Below are positions 44,301-52,211 of a stretch of 64,000 bases of DNA, piece by piece. The stretch covers positions 186,001 to 250,000 of the forward strand of contig JBOGNO010000002.1 of assembly GCA_050747245.1 (NCBI GenBank), read 5' to 3'. The position numbers were made by a program, and so were the translations under genes. Positions within the stretch are counted from its first letter, which is position 1; each line of letters starts with the position of its first letter. This stretch comes from JBOGNO01 sp050747245. Lineage in GTDB: Bacteria; Acidobacteriota; Terriglobia; Acidiferrales; UBA7541. Under the pieces are notes generated by a model. It worked only from the letters and a program-made list of their open reading frames with translations. It did no database searches and had not been told where the DNA came from.

Positions 44301-45151
44301 TTTACTGGCGTCACGGCCCCGGTAACAGGATTCACATTCAAGGAAAACGGATCTTGTGCCTGAAAACTTTTCTGCCGCAAGAATCCGAAAAGATCTCCGT
44401 GCGTCTCGTTCGAGCCTGACTTTGTGACGATGTTGATCACTCCGCCCGTCGCTTTTCCATATTCCGGCATGTAATTGCTCAGGATCAGCTGAAATTCCTG
44501 CACCGCTTCCTGCGATACCGTTGAGCGGATTCCGTTCACCGAGTTGTCCACTGCGTCCGCGCCGTCCACGGTTACGTCATTGGAGCGCGCCCGCTGCCCG
44601 CCAAAATTCAATCCGCTTGTGGGGGCCGCGCCAATCGAAGGAGCGTCGTCGCGTGCCGCTTGCGAATTGATGAGCGTGAAATTGATATAGCTTCGCCCGT
44701 TGATGGGCAGTTCGTTGATCTGCAATTGCGTCACCGTGTCAGAGGTCGCCGACTTGGTTGTGTCCACGACTTCTGGCGTGCCCGAAACTTCTACGGTCTG
44801 TTGTCCTCCCTGCAAAGAAAGTCGCGGGTTATAGTCCGCCGTCGCGCCCAGCGTCAGAACGAGTTCTGGATTGTTGAACACGGCAAAGTTCTTGGCTTCT
44901 ACTTTGACCGAGTAGGTTCCCGGAGTCAGTCCGACGATCTCGTAATGTCCATCGCCGTCAGTTGTGGCGGTGCGTTCAGCTCCGGTGGCCAGGAGCTTCA
45001 CCGTCACCTTGGCGCCTACCACCGCAAGATTTTGCGGATCCACCACCGTGCCTGAAAGGTTCACGGTGTTCACCTGCGCCCTCGCCACAGCTCCTAGGAG
45101 CAGAACTCCAAGGATTGTTGCAATCAGACACACCCACGCTCGCGTCCGCAT
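41339..45151 (-). CDS. TonB-dependent receptor with carboxypeptidase-regulatory N-terminal domain (Oar-like)
   Basis: 1270 residues from MRTRAWVCLI, preceded by GGGAGGGTCATAGCG. A signal peptide ends at VARAQ. Residues about 27-105 form a carboxypeptidase-D regulatory/SpaA-like beta sandwich (LSGTVVDPQNLAVVGAKVTV). The plug domain follows (LPINGRSYINF, GINVVTKSG-like GVINIVTKSGSNETHGDLFG). A 22-strand-type barrel ends in an aromatic residue (FGLKVNF), as required for outer-membrane insertion. This very large type is highly expanded in Acidobacteriota. The ligand is unknown; no SusD partner or TonB/ExbB genes are adjacent. The open frame 243 bases further upstream is rejected in favour of the signal peptide. 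Confidence 0.95.
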   Translation of the reverse strand: MRTRAWVCLIATILGVLLLGAVARAQVNTVNLSGTVVDPQNLAVVGAKVTVKLLATGAERTATTDGDGHYEIVGLTPGTYSVKVEAKNFAVFNNPELVLTLGATADYNPRLSLQGGQQTVEVSGTPEVVDTTKSATSDTVTQLQINELPINGRSYINFTLINSQAARDDAPSIGAAPTSGLNFGGQRARSNDVTVDGADAVDNSVNGIRSTVSQEAVQEFQLILSNYMPEYGKATGGVINIVTKSGSNETHGDLFGFLRQKSFQAQDPFSLNVNPVTGAVTPVKQAFTRVEAGATIGGPIQKDKTFYFFSYELTRRQETGFNDIGTGNFGLAPFAIPCTGFPALLMTPQQGAFYGPTISFLTGNGANCASAPAQPVIQAALVTGGASATALFGNAPGGPKTFPLPIDCDPRIPGNCGLANIVPLPGSFVPLTSLIGNYPIKEGTSQYSMRLDHVWNPHNTTFVRGSVSPSLVTGVQVTAQNQAFGQNAGSRTSLNQFRDLAIVAQHDTTISDTLFNEARFQFARRGLHYGFSQLPGGSAVAVNIPGFAFFGREPFSTVDRIERRDEFTDNVTVVRGHHTIKFGGDFNLIQIRSNKPQVFELDFGGRFDFGALPGSLFGFPPQAGPFNPVQAYGLGFPGDFIQGVGAASAPFNNPTLGVFLQDSWRLNSRLTLNYGVRYDIEWTPTFQPATVINQAAEQALGMVEGIPVDPNNIAPRFGFAWDPTGSGKTVIRGNYGIFYDHPLLAVAFDSTTADGARSVQLQELIGNPSRQSIATSLPALNASSIFQGVLNTTGLPGVTFDNNQQRFDPFNSPFLTNQNFLTAGFPLGLLPFTFPVNRNFVYAYAQQAGLGIERELGSDWKIGVEYNWTKGTHLNRPRNPNVPDPTMIMLNFRNALAGGQTIISPSIIIVGNTSTPGNMTTCGVNVLVPGVIGVLAGCPPSLLAQVPNLNGQIVATTPVFNFFRPSGPNPSFGFAQLEGLIGAFHPCFAPGSCIPAGPGVPIPFASVDSQESSGSSNYNALTLTISKRFSRHIEFLSNWTWSHAIDDSTDLQSLLEPQDSRFPGRDRSNSTFDQRNRWVTSAVFESPYKQSDSGFLHKFLANFTVSPILELSSGRPFNILVGSDVNQDFQSNTDRPSVVPVGTPGSVQSPFIKNVAFFPATKCDTIIPPLTVGGVTTPISPPFGCTGNLGRNAFTSPGFFDLDMRISRRVPITERFSLEVIADAFNLLNRFNAADVSPLCDPTGSGACNAGQPTADLGMRQFQFGLKVNF

Positions 45152-45508
45152 CGCTATGACCCTCCCGGAATTTTTTGAAACTTCATACCGCTCGGCGACA
45201 ATGCTGATGTTCCGCAGACGCCGGAGCCCCCTCCACCACAACCTGGAATCCAATGGGAGCGTTCTACTCCAAGCCACTCGCCATTGCAAGACATAACTTG
45301 CGCGATGCCTGAGAGTTACGGAATTGTCAGCATAGCGGGCTTGTGCCCCCAAAACACCGGCGCATGGATCTTGCGGGACGCACACCCCCAGCAACTTGCA
45401 CGATCAGCATTTCGGTCACGAAATAGGGACGTTACGGAGACGCGTACATTCACCCCTAACCTGCTGCGATTTCGATTGCGAGGCGTCTGCAGTGGGAAAT
45501 TTCAGGTT
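45152..45508 (-). other. Upstream region of the TonB-dependent receptor
   Basis: 357 bases without a gene. On the minus strand a small hairpin GCAAG/CTTGC (near 45280-45295) lies in what would be the receptor leader. No convincing promoter or riboswitch was recognised. Confidence 0.4.
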
Positions 45509-46546
45509 CTAATCGCGCCGCTGGGAACCGCTGAGCTGCACCAGGGGCTCGTTGGCGCTCATTGCTCCTGGCTCGATGGTTTGCGGAGCCCGCCAGAAAT
45601 CCATCGTTGCCACTTGATGCACGCAGGAGACCGTGCACCGCGGGGCGCAACTCTTTACTGTGTAAAATTCGCGCCGCCGCTGCTCGTCCGTATATTGTTC
45701 CAGGGGCACCCCCGGATATCCGCGCTGCTGCGAACAGTAGTGCACCAGTCCATCCTCGCAGATGTAGAGATAGCGCGAGCCCGCGCGGCAGCGCCAATGG
45801 TTCTCGCGTCCCGCCGCGATATTGTGTTGGAAAAAATTCACGCGCGAGAAAGATCGTTTGCCAAGTGTCATGATCTCTTCAAAAATATCTCGCTCGTGAT
45901 CATTGAGCGGCTGAAGCTGTCCCGATCCGTCATGAAGGATTCCGACCGTCGATGTAAATCCCAGTTCGATCGCTCGGCGGGCCACCGTGAGCGCGTCCTC
46001 GGGATGGTGGATCCCGCTGCCCAGCACGGAATTAATATTCACATGGAATTCCGCGAGTTGCGCCAGCAGAGCGAGTTTCTGGTCCAGCACCTTCAGGCTT
46101 TTTTTCGAGACTTCATCCGGTTGCACGTTGTCGATGCTGATCTGCAGGTACTCAAGTCCCGCGCGGTTCAGTCGCTCGATGCGCTCCGCCACCAGTAAAT
46201 AACCGTTGGTGATCATTCCCGCCGTCATCCCGCGCTGGCGGATGCGCGTGATAATCTCGTCGAGTTCAGGATGCAGCAGCGGCTCCCCGCCGCTGATGGT
46301 GATGATCGAAGTCCCCATTGCGCCCAGCCGGTCAACCCGCCGGAGCATCTCCTCCGTCGGCACGGGCTTGGAGAAATCGTCGAATTCGTTGCAATACGTG
46401 CAGGAAAGATTGCAGCGCCGGATCGGAATGATGTGCGCAAGCAAGGGATGCCGCGTGGACGCGAGGCCTTTCACAAGAAACCTTACCTCGCGCAGCTTGC
46501 GATGCGCCGCCAGTAGTTTTCTCCGAATTTGCTTCCTTGCTGTCAT
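45509..46546 (-). CDS. Radical SAM protein with SPASM-like C-terminal Cys cluster
   Basis: 345 residues from the ATG at 46546, which has AGGA five bases upstream; a TTG seven codons earlier is weaker. The SAM cluster motif is RRCNLSCTYCNEF (Cys about 45, 49, 52), with the GGEP motif in ISGGEPLLHPEL. C-terminal Cys residues in CRAGSRYLYICEDGLVHYC and SCAPRCTVSCVHQ resemble a SPASM/twitch domain that holds extra iron-sulfur clusters in peptide- and protein-modifying enzymes. The reaction is unknown. It lies downstream of the YcaO/TfuA cassette on the same strand, with a tRNA on the opposite strand between them. Confidence 0.85.
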   Translation of the reverse strand: MTARKQIRRKLLAAHRKLREVRFLVKGLASTRHPLLAHIIPIRRCNLSCTYCNEFDDFSKPVPTEEMLRRVDRLGAMGTSIITISGGEPLLHPELDEIITRIRQRGMTAGMITNGYLLVAERIERLNRAGLEYLQISIDNVQPDEVSKKSLKVLDQKLALLAQLAEFHVNINSVLGSGIHHPEDALTVARRAIELGFTSTVGILHDGSGQLQPLNDHERDIFEEIMTLGKRSFSRVNFFQHNIAAGRENHWRCRAGSRYLYICEDGLVHYCSQQRGYPGVPLEQYTDEQRRREFYTVKSCAPRCTVSCVHQVATMDFWRAPQTIEPGAMSANEPLVQLSGSQRRD

Positions 46547-46761
46547 CGTTTCCTGAACTGTGCCCAAAATCCCTCTTGGGTTCCCGCGCGAGGCTGCTGC
46601 CGTCGCACGGATGCCCTGACGGCGCTCCTGCTAACTCATTATGCTACCCCATTCCTGCTCAGCCTGCTCTTCCTCTTCAGCGCGGGGCCTATTGCAAACT
46701 CTTGGCCCTTGCCGACGAGAAGCTTTGCGCCCCAGCCACACCGTGAAATAATTTGTCCGGG

Positions 46762-46838
46762 GGGCCTGTAGCTCAGATGGATAGAGCAGCGGTTTCCTAA
46801 ACCGCGTGTCGGGAGTTCGACTCTCCCCAGGCCCACCA
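46762..46838 (+). tRNA. tRNA-Arg (anticodon CCT)
   Basis: The acceptor stem GGGCCTG/CAGGCCC closes a complete cloverleaf. The D arm is GCTC/GAGC. The anticodon stem is GCGGT/ACCGC with loop TTCCTAA (anticodon CCT). The variable loop is short, and the T arm is GGGAG/CTCCC with TTCGACT. The discriminator base A is followed by an encoded CCA (46836-46838). It reads the AGG arginine codon. Confidence 0.97.
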
Positions 46839-47034
46839 AATTTTCGAGGTGCTGCGTGGGCTTCCAGTTGTCCGAATTAGGCGAGGCGAATCTCCCGGAG
46901 AAATACCGAAGCCGCGCTTAGCGAGACTAAGGGGCAGACAGGAAACCACCTTCTTAATGTGAACAGGATCTGAATCGAAACAAATATGTCAGTCGGAGGT
47001 CGTGAGAGACCACTAAGTCATCCGGTAATCGACC

Positions 47035-47130
47035 TCAGCACATCTTGCGCGTGCTCAAAGGAATAGGCTTGATTTTTGTCGGCTTACGGATCGCCGCCTT
47101 CTTCTTGGTCTGGCCCTTCTTGGTTGCCAT
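47035..47130 (-). CDS. Lys-rich 31-residue peptide, candidate RiPP precursor for the YcaO-TfuA pair
   Basis: A 31-codon frame with an AGGAG seven to eight bases before its ATG and its own promoter-like sequence upstream. It begins MATKKGQTKKK and ends LSTRKMC. Eleven of 31 residues are Lys or Arg, and the only Cys is the last residue. No membrane or signal sequence. It is the only small well-signalled ORF beside ycaO and tfuA, lying 114 bases downstream of tfuA on the same strand, which is where a RiPP precursor would be expected. A free-standing small basic protein unrelated to the cassette is the main alternative. A longer in-frame start at 47220 reads through the promoter and is rejected. 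Confidence 0.6.
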   Translation of the reverse strand: MATKKGQTKKKAAIRKPTKIKPIPLSTRKMC

Positions 47131-47172
47131 CGTGTTTCTCCTTTCGTAACAGGGGGCCCTTCGAGTGTTGCC

Positions 47173-47201
47173 ACTGTAGTACAGGCCGAGCGCGAAAACA
47201 A
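47173..47201 (-). promoter_or_regulatory. Predicted promoter of the 31-residue peptide gene
   Basis: On the minus strand, TTGTTT (47201-47196) and TACAGT (47178-47173) are separated by 17 bases. This gives a start near 47166 and a 5' untranslated region of about 36 bases carrying the AGGAG. It would allow the peptide to be made in excess of the modifying enzymes. Confidence 0.5.
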
Positions 47202-47244
47202 CAGCGGCCGCTCCTCGCACGGGCTGCCAAGTCCGCGCGGCCGT

Positions 47245-47988
47245 TTACACTCGTCGCCTTCGCGATCCGCGCTGCAAATGATCCCAGTACTTCGTGTGTG
47301 CAAGCGAAAAATTCACGCGTTTGGGCTGGGGATGAACACGGAACTCCTTCCGCATTAGAGTGAGCATGGCGATTGCGTCGAGCCGCTGTTGGTCAATTCG
47401 ACGCTTGGGAAGCCACTCGCGGAACCGCTGCAACTCTTGAATAGGTAACTCGCACCGAAGCCCTTCCTCTACGATTCGTTTGTAGTTCCGGTGCGGGTAG
47501 AACAGGGCTTTGCCAAGCCGCGCAAGATCCTCCGCCGTCTTCGCACAGATGATTCGCTCCTGAATCCCTCTTGCCAGCGTGCAACGAAAGTTGATCATTG
47601 CCTCAGAGCTAGTCTCATAGTTCCTCGCTGCCCCGTGGTGGGCTCGCATCACCTCATCATCATCCTCAATCGCGGCACTGGCGTAGTCTTCAAAAATTAC
47701 CCCCACCCCAACCATGCCAAATTCGGCGAGCTCGGCGGACCGAAGCGCTCCCATGCTGGCGCTTCCGTACACGTGAATCCCTTGGGACAGTGCCCAGAGG
47801 ATCTCCTTGTGCCAGACTGCAGGAACACGTTCGAACAATCCATCGATGATCCCAATGCCCCATGGCTTCTGGCGCGCAATTTGATAGACGTCGCCCTGCG
47901 CAACCGGCGGCAAGTAAATGGGCCCGTCCCAATGCCGGCGCGCAACTCTGGGAGGAAGAGAAGGGCCCGTGAATACATACACTCTCAT
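47245..47988 (-). CDS. TfuA-like protein (thioamidation partner of YcaO)
   Basis: 247 residues. The TfuA family core is clear: YVFTGPSLPP at the N terminus, then IGIIDGLFERVPAVWHKEIL, LSQGIHVYGSASMGALRSAE and GMVGVGVIFEDYA. TfuA-type proteins act with YcaO in backbone thioamidation, for example of McrA in methanogens and of thioamitide peptides. They are thought to deliver sulfur and stimulate the YcaO enzyme. It starts by ATGA overlap with the YcaO gene, so the two are translationally coupled. A basic C-terminal tail follows the core. No ThiF/ThiS sulfur-carrier genes lie nearby. Confidence 0.9.
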   Translation of the reverse strand: MRVYVFTGPSLPPRVARRHWDGPIYLPPVAQGDVYQIARQKPWGIGIIDGLFERVPAVWHKEILWALSQGIHVYGSASMGALRSAELAEFGMVGVGVIFEDYASAAIEDDDEVMRAHHGAARNYETSSEAMINFRCTLARGIQERIICAKTAEDLARLGKALFYPHRNYKRIVEEGLRCELPIQELQRFREWLPKRRIDQQRLDAIAMLTLMRKEFRVHPQPKRVNFSLAHTKYWDHLQRGSRRRRV

Positions 47989-49235
47989 CGCTTACCCGCG
48001 GATCGCATCCTTGCTCGCCGCCCCGGAGCGTACTTGGACGCAAAGCTCAATCCTTCCAGCTGCGGAACGATCACTCGCACCACGGGTATTCCGAGTTCCG
48101 GCTTGCTCAGGTTCACGGCCACCACCTGTCGCATACCCACAGATCGCAGGCGGTCCAATAACCACTGCAGATCTTCGTTGAGTGTTCGGCCGTCGAAGCT
48201 GGGAACTCCGCGGAAATCTGTGCCATCGCTTGCCCGGCGAATCTCGGATCGAAACCAATCCACCACGCGCCGGCTACGGTGAGTTGCATAATCCTTGCGC
48301 GAGAAGTCGTCGCGACTCCCAGCGATCAGCGTCAGTCGGCATTGTTCAGCTTCCAGAAGAGCGCGCAGCAAGGCGATGTTCCGCGAAGGATGGCTCCCGG
48401 AGCCGCAGGTTGCGTACAAGCGCCGGGATGGCTCGTCAATTTTAGAAACGATCTGACACTCAAAAGTTGGAACGCCGATGTCGGTGGTGAGGTTCCACGC
48501 GGCTACGAGGATGCCCGCTTCTTTGTACATCTTGATTGTTTTTTGGCAGGCAGGATCATCCACGGTTTCGAGCAAAATTCTCCTCTTCCGACGCGCGTTC
48601 CTGCCGACGAAGCTCCAGAGCGCCAGGGCGTCTGCCTCAATGACTTCAGAGACCGCATGAATGAGCGCCTCGAGGAAATGATTTCCTGCAGCAAGGCCGT
48701 TGGACGTCTGCAAGAAAAACCCGGACCCCTCTGGTGGCGGAATCCTAAAATCCGTGTGGACGAGCTCGAAAGGAGCCCAGGCGGGCTTGTCGTTTAGCAA
48801 ATCGTAGCCTTCGATCCAGGGGATTCGCTTGTCGGGGTCGAAATGGCTTCCCGCCGCGCGAGGAAGCCCCTGCAACTCCACAACCGGGAATTTTCGACTC
48901 AGCTCAGCATAACTTTCGAAGCGAGTCGGCCGATCGATGTGCTCGGCATGAAAACTCTCCACGGCTTCCATCAAGCCGGAGGCCCGCACATCGTCCAGGT
49001 CCAGCCCCTTGCCCTGGGCGGAGGACAGGCTCCGCGCGTTGGGACGATAGACAATGACGATCGGAATGCCGACGTGATCGAGGCCCGTCACGTTTGCCAC
49101 ACGCGTGATCCCCATGGCGCTCAAGAACGGCGCCAGCCGGGCCCGCGTTTCGTGCGGTGAGCAAGTCCGGTTCGTGCCGTGGCGATAACGCTTTTCGATG
49201 AGTTCGCCGTGGACGACATGCTGCAATGGATCCAT
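47985..49235 (-). CDS. YcaO-family ATP-dependent cyclodehydratase/thioamidase
   Basis: 416 residues. The YcaO nucleotide-binding elements are present: GLMEAVESFHAEH (Glu90, Glu93), the loop SNGLAAGNHFLEALIHA (about 178-194), and EVIEADAL (Glu197, Glu200). In the last motif most YcaO enzymes have E-x-x-E-R-D; here the Arg position is Ala201. YcaO proteins phosphorylate a peptide amide oxygen and install azolines or thioamides; with TfuA the expected product is a thioamide. The C terminus lacks the PxPxP tail of azoline-forming types. It begins 32 bases after the secreted DUF255 gene on the same strand. Confidence 0.92.
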   Translation of the reverse strand: MDPLQHVVHGELIEKRYRHGTNRTCSPHETRARLAPFLSAMGITRVANVTGLDHVGIPIVIVYRPNARSLSSAQGKGLDLDDVRASGLMEAVESFHAEHIDRPTRFESYAELSRKFPVVELQGLPRAAGSHFDPDKRIPWIEGYDLLNDKPAWAPFELVHTDFRIPPPEGSGFFLQTSNGLAAGNHFLEALIHAVSEVIEADALALWSFVGRNARRKRRILLETVDDPACQKTIKMYKEAGILVAAWNLTTDIGVPTFECQIVSKIDEPSRRLYATCGSGSHPSRNIALLRALLEAEQCRLTLIAGSRDDFSRKDYATHRSRRVVDWFRSEIRRASDGTDFRGVPSFDGRTLNEDLQWLLDRLRSVGMRQVVAVNLSKPELGIPVVRVIVPQLEGLSFASKYAPGRRARMRSAGKR

Positions 49236-49267
49236 CGCGTCTCAATGCGGCTTGGCAGTCCGCGCGT

Positions 49268-51079
49268 TCATGGCGCGTTCGAGGAAGCCTCCTGGGATTG
49301 TACGGCGAGGAGCCGGTCAATCTTCGCGTGAATTTCTTCGGACTTGAAAATCGGCTGCGAGCAGGTTCGCTCCGTGCAGATGAACGCGGCGGCGGAGGGC
49401 AACTGGGGATATTGCACATCGGGGTTCGGCAATTTTCCTTCGCGCGTGTCCCACCATTCCAAACGTTTGTAACTGGATGGATAGTTGAGGGCTGCCAAGA
49501 AAAGTGCGCGCGCCGCGGGATCGTCCTTGCGGCCGACGATGGTCAAGTGCAGTGGAGCGCGCGTGGCTTCGTAATCGGCAAGGAGAACGCTCGAGGCGGG
49601 CAGGCGATAGACGACCGGCTCGGCAGCAAGAAAACGCAGCGCCTGCTGCGCGATTTTTTTGTACTTGGCATCGCCCGTGTAATGAGAGAGAAGATTCGCC
49701 GTGCGCGCTACCGCGATGTTTTCGTCGCGCTCTGGATGCGGAGTGTAGGAATGGTCCGTTGGAGTTTTCGAGGTGAGGAAACCCGCGCCGCGCGAGTCCG
49801 AGAAATTCGCGGCGATAAATTTCATGGCGACTTCCGCGCGCGCGAGCCACTGGCGTTCGCCCGTCGCGCCGTAGAGCGCAAGAAACGCGCGAGCCATCGC
49901 CAGCGTGTCGCCCAAATAGGGGCCCGCCACATCGTTCGCGCCGTGACGGAAACCTCCACCGGGCAGCGCCCGGTTTGCGATCACCCACCGCGCGGCATGC
50001 AGCGCATCCTCGAGCGCGGCGGCGTCTCCGGTGGCGGAGTAAAAAGTCACGAGGGCGTTAATGGCCCACCCGTTTTCCCGCGCGTACATGTGTTTATCCA
50101 CGCGCGGCACGCCGAGTTTCCGGCGCGCAGGGTCATCAAGCGCGAAATATTCGGCGCTGTGTTTGCCGTCAATCAAATCCGCGTCCTGGCTGGTGTAAAA
50201 GCCGCCTTCGGGCGAAGTGAGAAAAGTCTTCAGATAGCGGCGTATCTCTTGCGCGGCGTGAAGGTCGGCGGGATTTTTCCAGCGCGCATAGGCTAGAGAA
50301 TAGATGCGCAAATTGTCCGCCTGCATCTGCATGATTTTTTCGAAGTGCGGCGCGCTCCAATCTCCGTCGGTGGAATATTGGTACACGCCGCCCCACGCGG
50401 GGTCGAGAAGATGGAGTTGCTCGGTGAGCGTTTGCCGCGCCATGTGCTCAGCTTGCGCATCGCCCTGCGAGGCGAGATCCATCGAATATTCGACGGAATC
50501 CCAGTCGAGATATTTTTGATCCGTTCCCCAGCTTCCGTGAGCGCTGTCGTAGCCATCGAGGTAATTTTTTTGCAATTGCTTTCGGAGCGCAGCGCTCAGA
50601 TACGGGCTCGCGGGCAATTCCAATTTCGGCTCTGGGTGCACCGAGGGGCCGGGCGAAGGATCGTCGATGATGGCTTGAAGCAACGAAACCATTTCGTCGG
50701 GAGCGAGATAGCCCTGGCGCTTGACGATTTCGCTGCCATTAGAATTGAAAACGACGGTGGCCGGCCAGCCGAAATCCTCGTAGCGATTGGAAAGATCGGG
50801 GCGCGAATCCTGGTCCGCCTTCACCATCAGGTAATGTGAATTCAGCAGGCGTATGACTGCGGGATCGCTGTAGGTATTGGCGTCCATAACGTGGCACCAG
50901 TGGCACCACACGGCTTCGAGATCCAGCAGAACGAATTTGTGCTCGCGTTGGGCGCGCGTAAAAACCGCGTCAGACCACGGGAGCCATTCGAGTTTCGCGC
51001 TCGCGGCGCGTTTGGTTTGCGCGGCAGCAGGTCCGCTCGCGAGGAGGGTCAAAAGGATTGTTGCGTAAAATTTTCGCAT
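49268..51079 (-). CDS. Secreted DUF255 thioredoxin-like protein
   Basis: 603 residues. Signal peptide MRKFYATILLTLLASGPAAA with a cut after AAAQ-like sequence. The N-terminal thioredoxin-like domain has AVWCHWCHVMD (Cys59, Cys62) and VKADQDSRPDLSNRYEDFGW. The remainder is the barrel region with GGVYQYSTDGDWSAPHFEKI and GGFYTSQDADL. It is a shorter, exported paralogue of the 3544-5652 protein. A periplasmic location and the CxxC motif suggest a redox role, but this is unproven for the family. It is the first of a probable operon with ycaO and tfuA. Confidence 0.9.
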   Translation of the reverse strand: MRKFYATILLTLLASGPAAAQTKRAASAKLEWLPWSDAVFTRAQREHKFVLLDLEAVWCHWCHVMDANTYSDPAVIRLLNSHYLMVKADQDSRPDLSNRYEDFGWPATVVFNSNGSEIVKRQGYLAPDEMVSLLQAIIDDPSPGPSVHPEPKLELPASPYLSAALRKQLQKNYLDGYDSAHGSWGTDQKYLDWDSVEYSMDLASQGDAQAEHMARQTLTEQLHLLDPAWGGVYQYSTDGDWSAPHFEKIMQMQADNLRIYSLAYARWKNPADLHAAQEIRRYLKTFLTSPEGGFYTSQDADLIDGKHSAEYFALDDPARRKLGVPRVDKHMYARENGWAINALVTFYSATGDAAALEDALHAARWVIANRALPGGGFRHGANDVAGPYLGDTLAMARAFLALYGATGERQWLARAEVAMKFIAANFSDSRGAGFLTSKTPTDHSYTPHPERDENIAVARTANLLSHYTGDAKYKKIAQQALRFLAAEPVVYRLPASSVLLADYEATRAPLHLTIVGRKDDPAARALFLAALNYPSSYKRLEWWDTREGKLPNPDVQYPQLPSAAAFICTERTCSQPIFKSEEIHAKIDRLLAVQSQEASSNAP

Positions 51080-52211
51080 TTTGCTTTCACGCCAAGAGTA
51101 CGATGGCCGCTCCGCAATCGGATTCTGTGCGCTGACCTGCTATTTGTGGCTTCTGGCCTTCCTCTCCGCCTCAGTTTCTTGCCACATGCCCTTTGACGCT
51201 AATCGGCTTTAGCTGACGAAAATCGGCTACGGTTTGAGCTCTAGTCCTCCCCGCACCAAAATCTCAATTGTGTGTTTGTGTCTCGATTAGAATTTTCCTC
51301 CAGCGTTTGTTTTCAACAGCTTAGCTCGTATCTTGTTTCTGACAGTGTCTCGATTAGAACGCGATCGTTTGGAGCGCAGTGCGGGCAGCTTCTCTTCCCG
51401 AGGCCGGAGCGGAGGGCCCCCGGCGAGAAGGGTAAGGGTTCTAGAACCCAATTTGGAAATGACTGTTTTGTGGCGATTGATTACTTGAATGTTGCTGATT
51501 TTTAGTGGCTTAACAATGCAATCAATATTTTGGTGTAGCGATTGATTTCTGACATTTTGCTGCGGGGGATTGGCCACAGAGTTCACAGAGTCACGGAGAT
51601 TTGGGAGCTGGCAAAACATGCGTTGTGTCTCGATTAGGATCTGCTTCGAGCGTTTTTTTTCAATGGCTTAGCCTCCATCTTGTTTCTGGGCGTGTCTCGA
51701 TTAGAAAATGTTGCCCCCTAAGAGTCGGAATGGGGGAGTTGTCCCCCCGACCTGCTAAATTGTTTGATTTCAATAGGGTAAGTATAACATAGGTTAAGCA
51801 GGAAGTCAAGTACCGGGACTAGGAATACTGACCGGCTGTGAGCGCGGCGCCACAATTACAGGAGCTCGCAGCTGACGATGTGGGATCAGTGTAAGGCTGC
51901 GAATTCGCATTTGGCGGCGCGGCGACGAATAGGGCGAGACGGGTTTAGCGGTACAGAAAAGAGACGAAGAGTTCTAAGAGAGATTCTTCGTCCGCCCAGG
52001 CGGACTCAGAATGACAGCGTGTTTATCGGCGGCGATCAGGACGATTGTCGCCGCGACATCTGTGGAGTCCGCCACGCTACTGGCGGACCTCCGACTTCGT
52101 TGCGCGAGGCGGACTCAGAATGACAACAGGTGTAGGCATCTATCGCAGCTTCGCGAATTCGGACTTCGCGGCGCGGAGGATGGGAATGTCGGGGTCCGCG
52201 TGTTTGGCCGT
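51080..52211 (-). repeat. 67-bp-period repeat locus 2 and other repeats
   Basis: 1.1 kb without a gene. The reverse complement of the 15-mer seen at 16.4-16.8 kb (GTGTCTCGATTAGAA) occurs at 51279 and 51345 (66 apart), and at 51625 and 51692 (67 apart). The bases between carry the same TTTTCAA and TCTTGTTTCTG as locus 1. A 14-bp perfect palindrome GGGTTCTAGAACCC lies at 51436-51449. Around 51970-52010 and 52095-52125 are short copies ending GGCGGACTCAGAATGACA. These belong to a simple repeat type seen in many bacterial genomes. Confidence 0.75.

Noticed and set aside
46762..47130. Genomic island integrated at tRNA-Arg
   Set aside because: No integrase, no duplicated tRNA 3' end and no att-like repeat was found near the tRNA.
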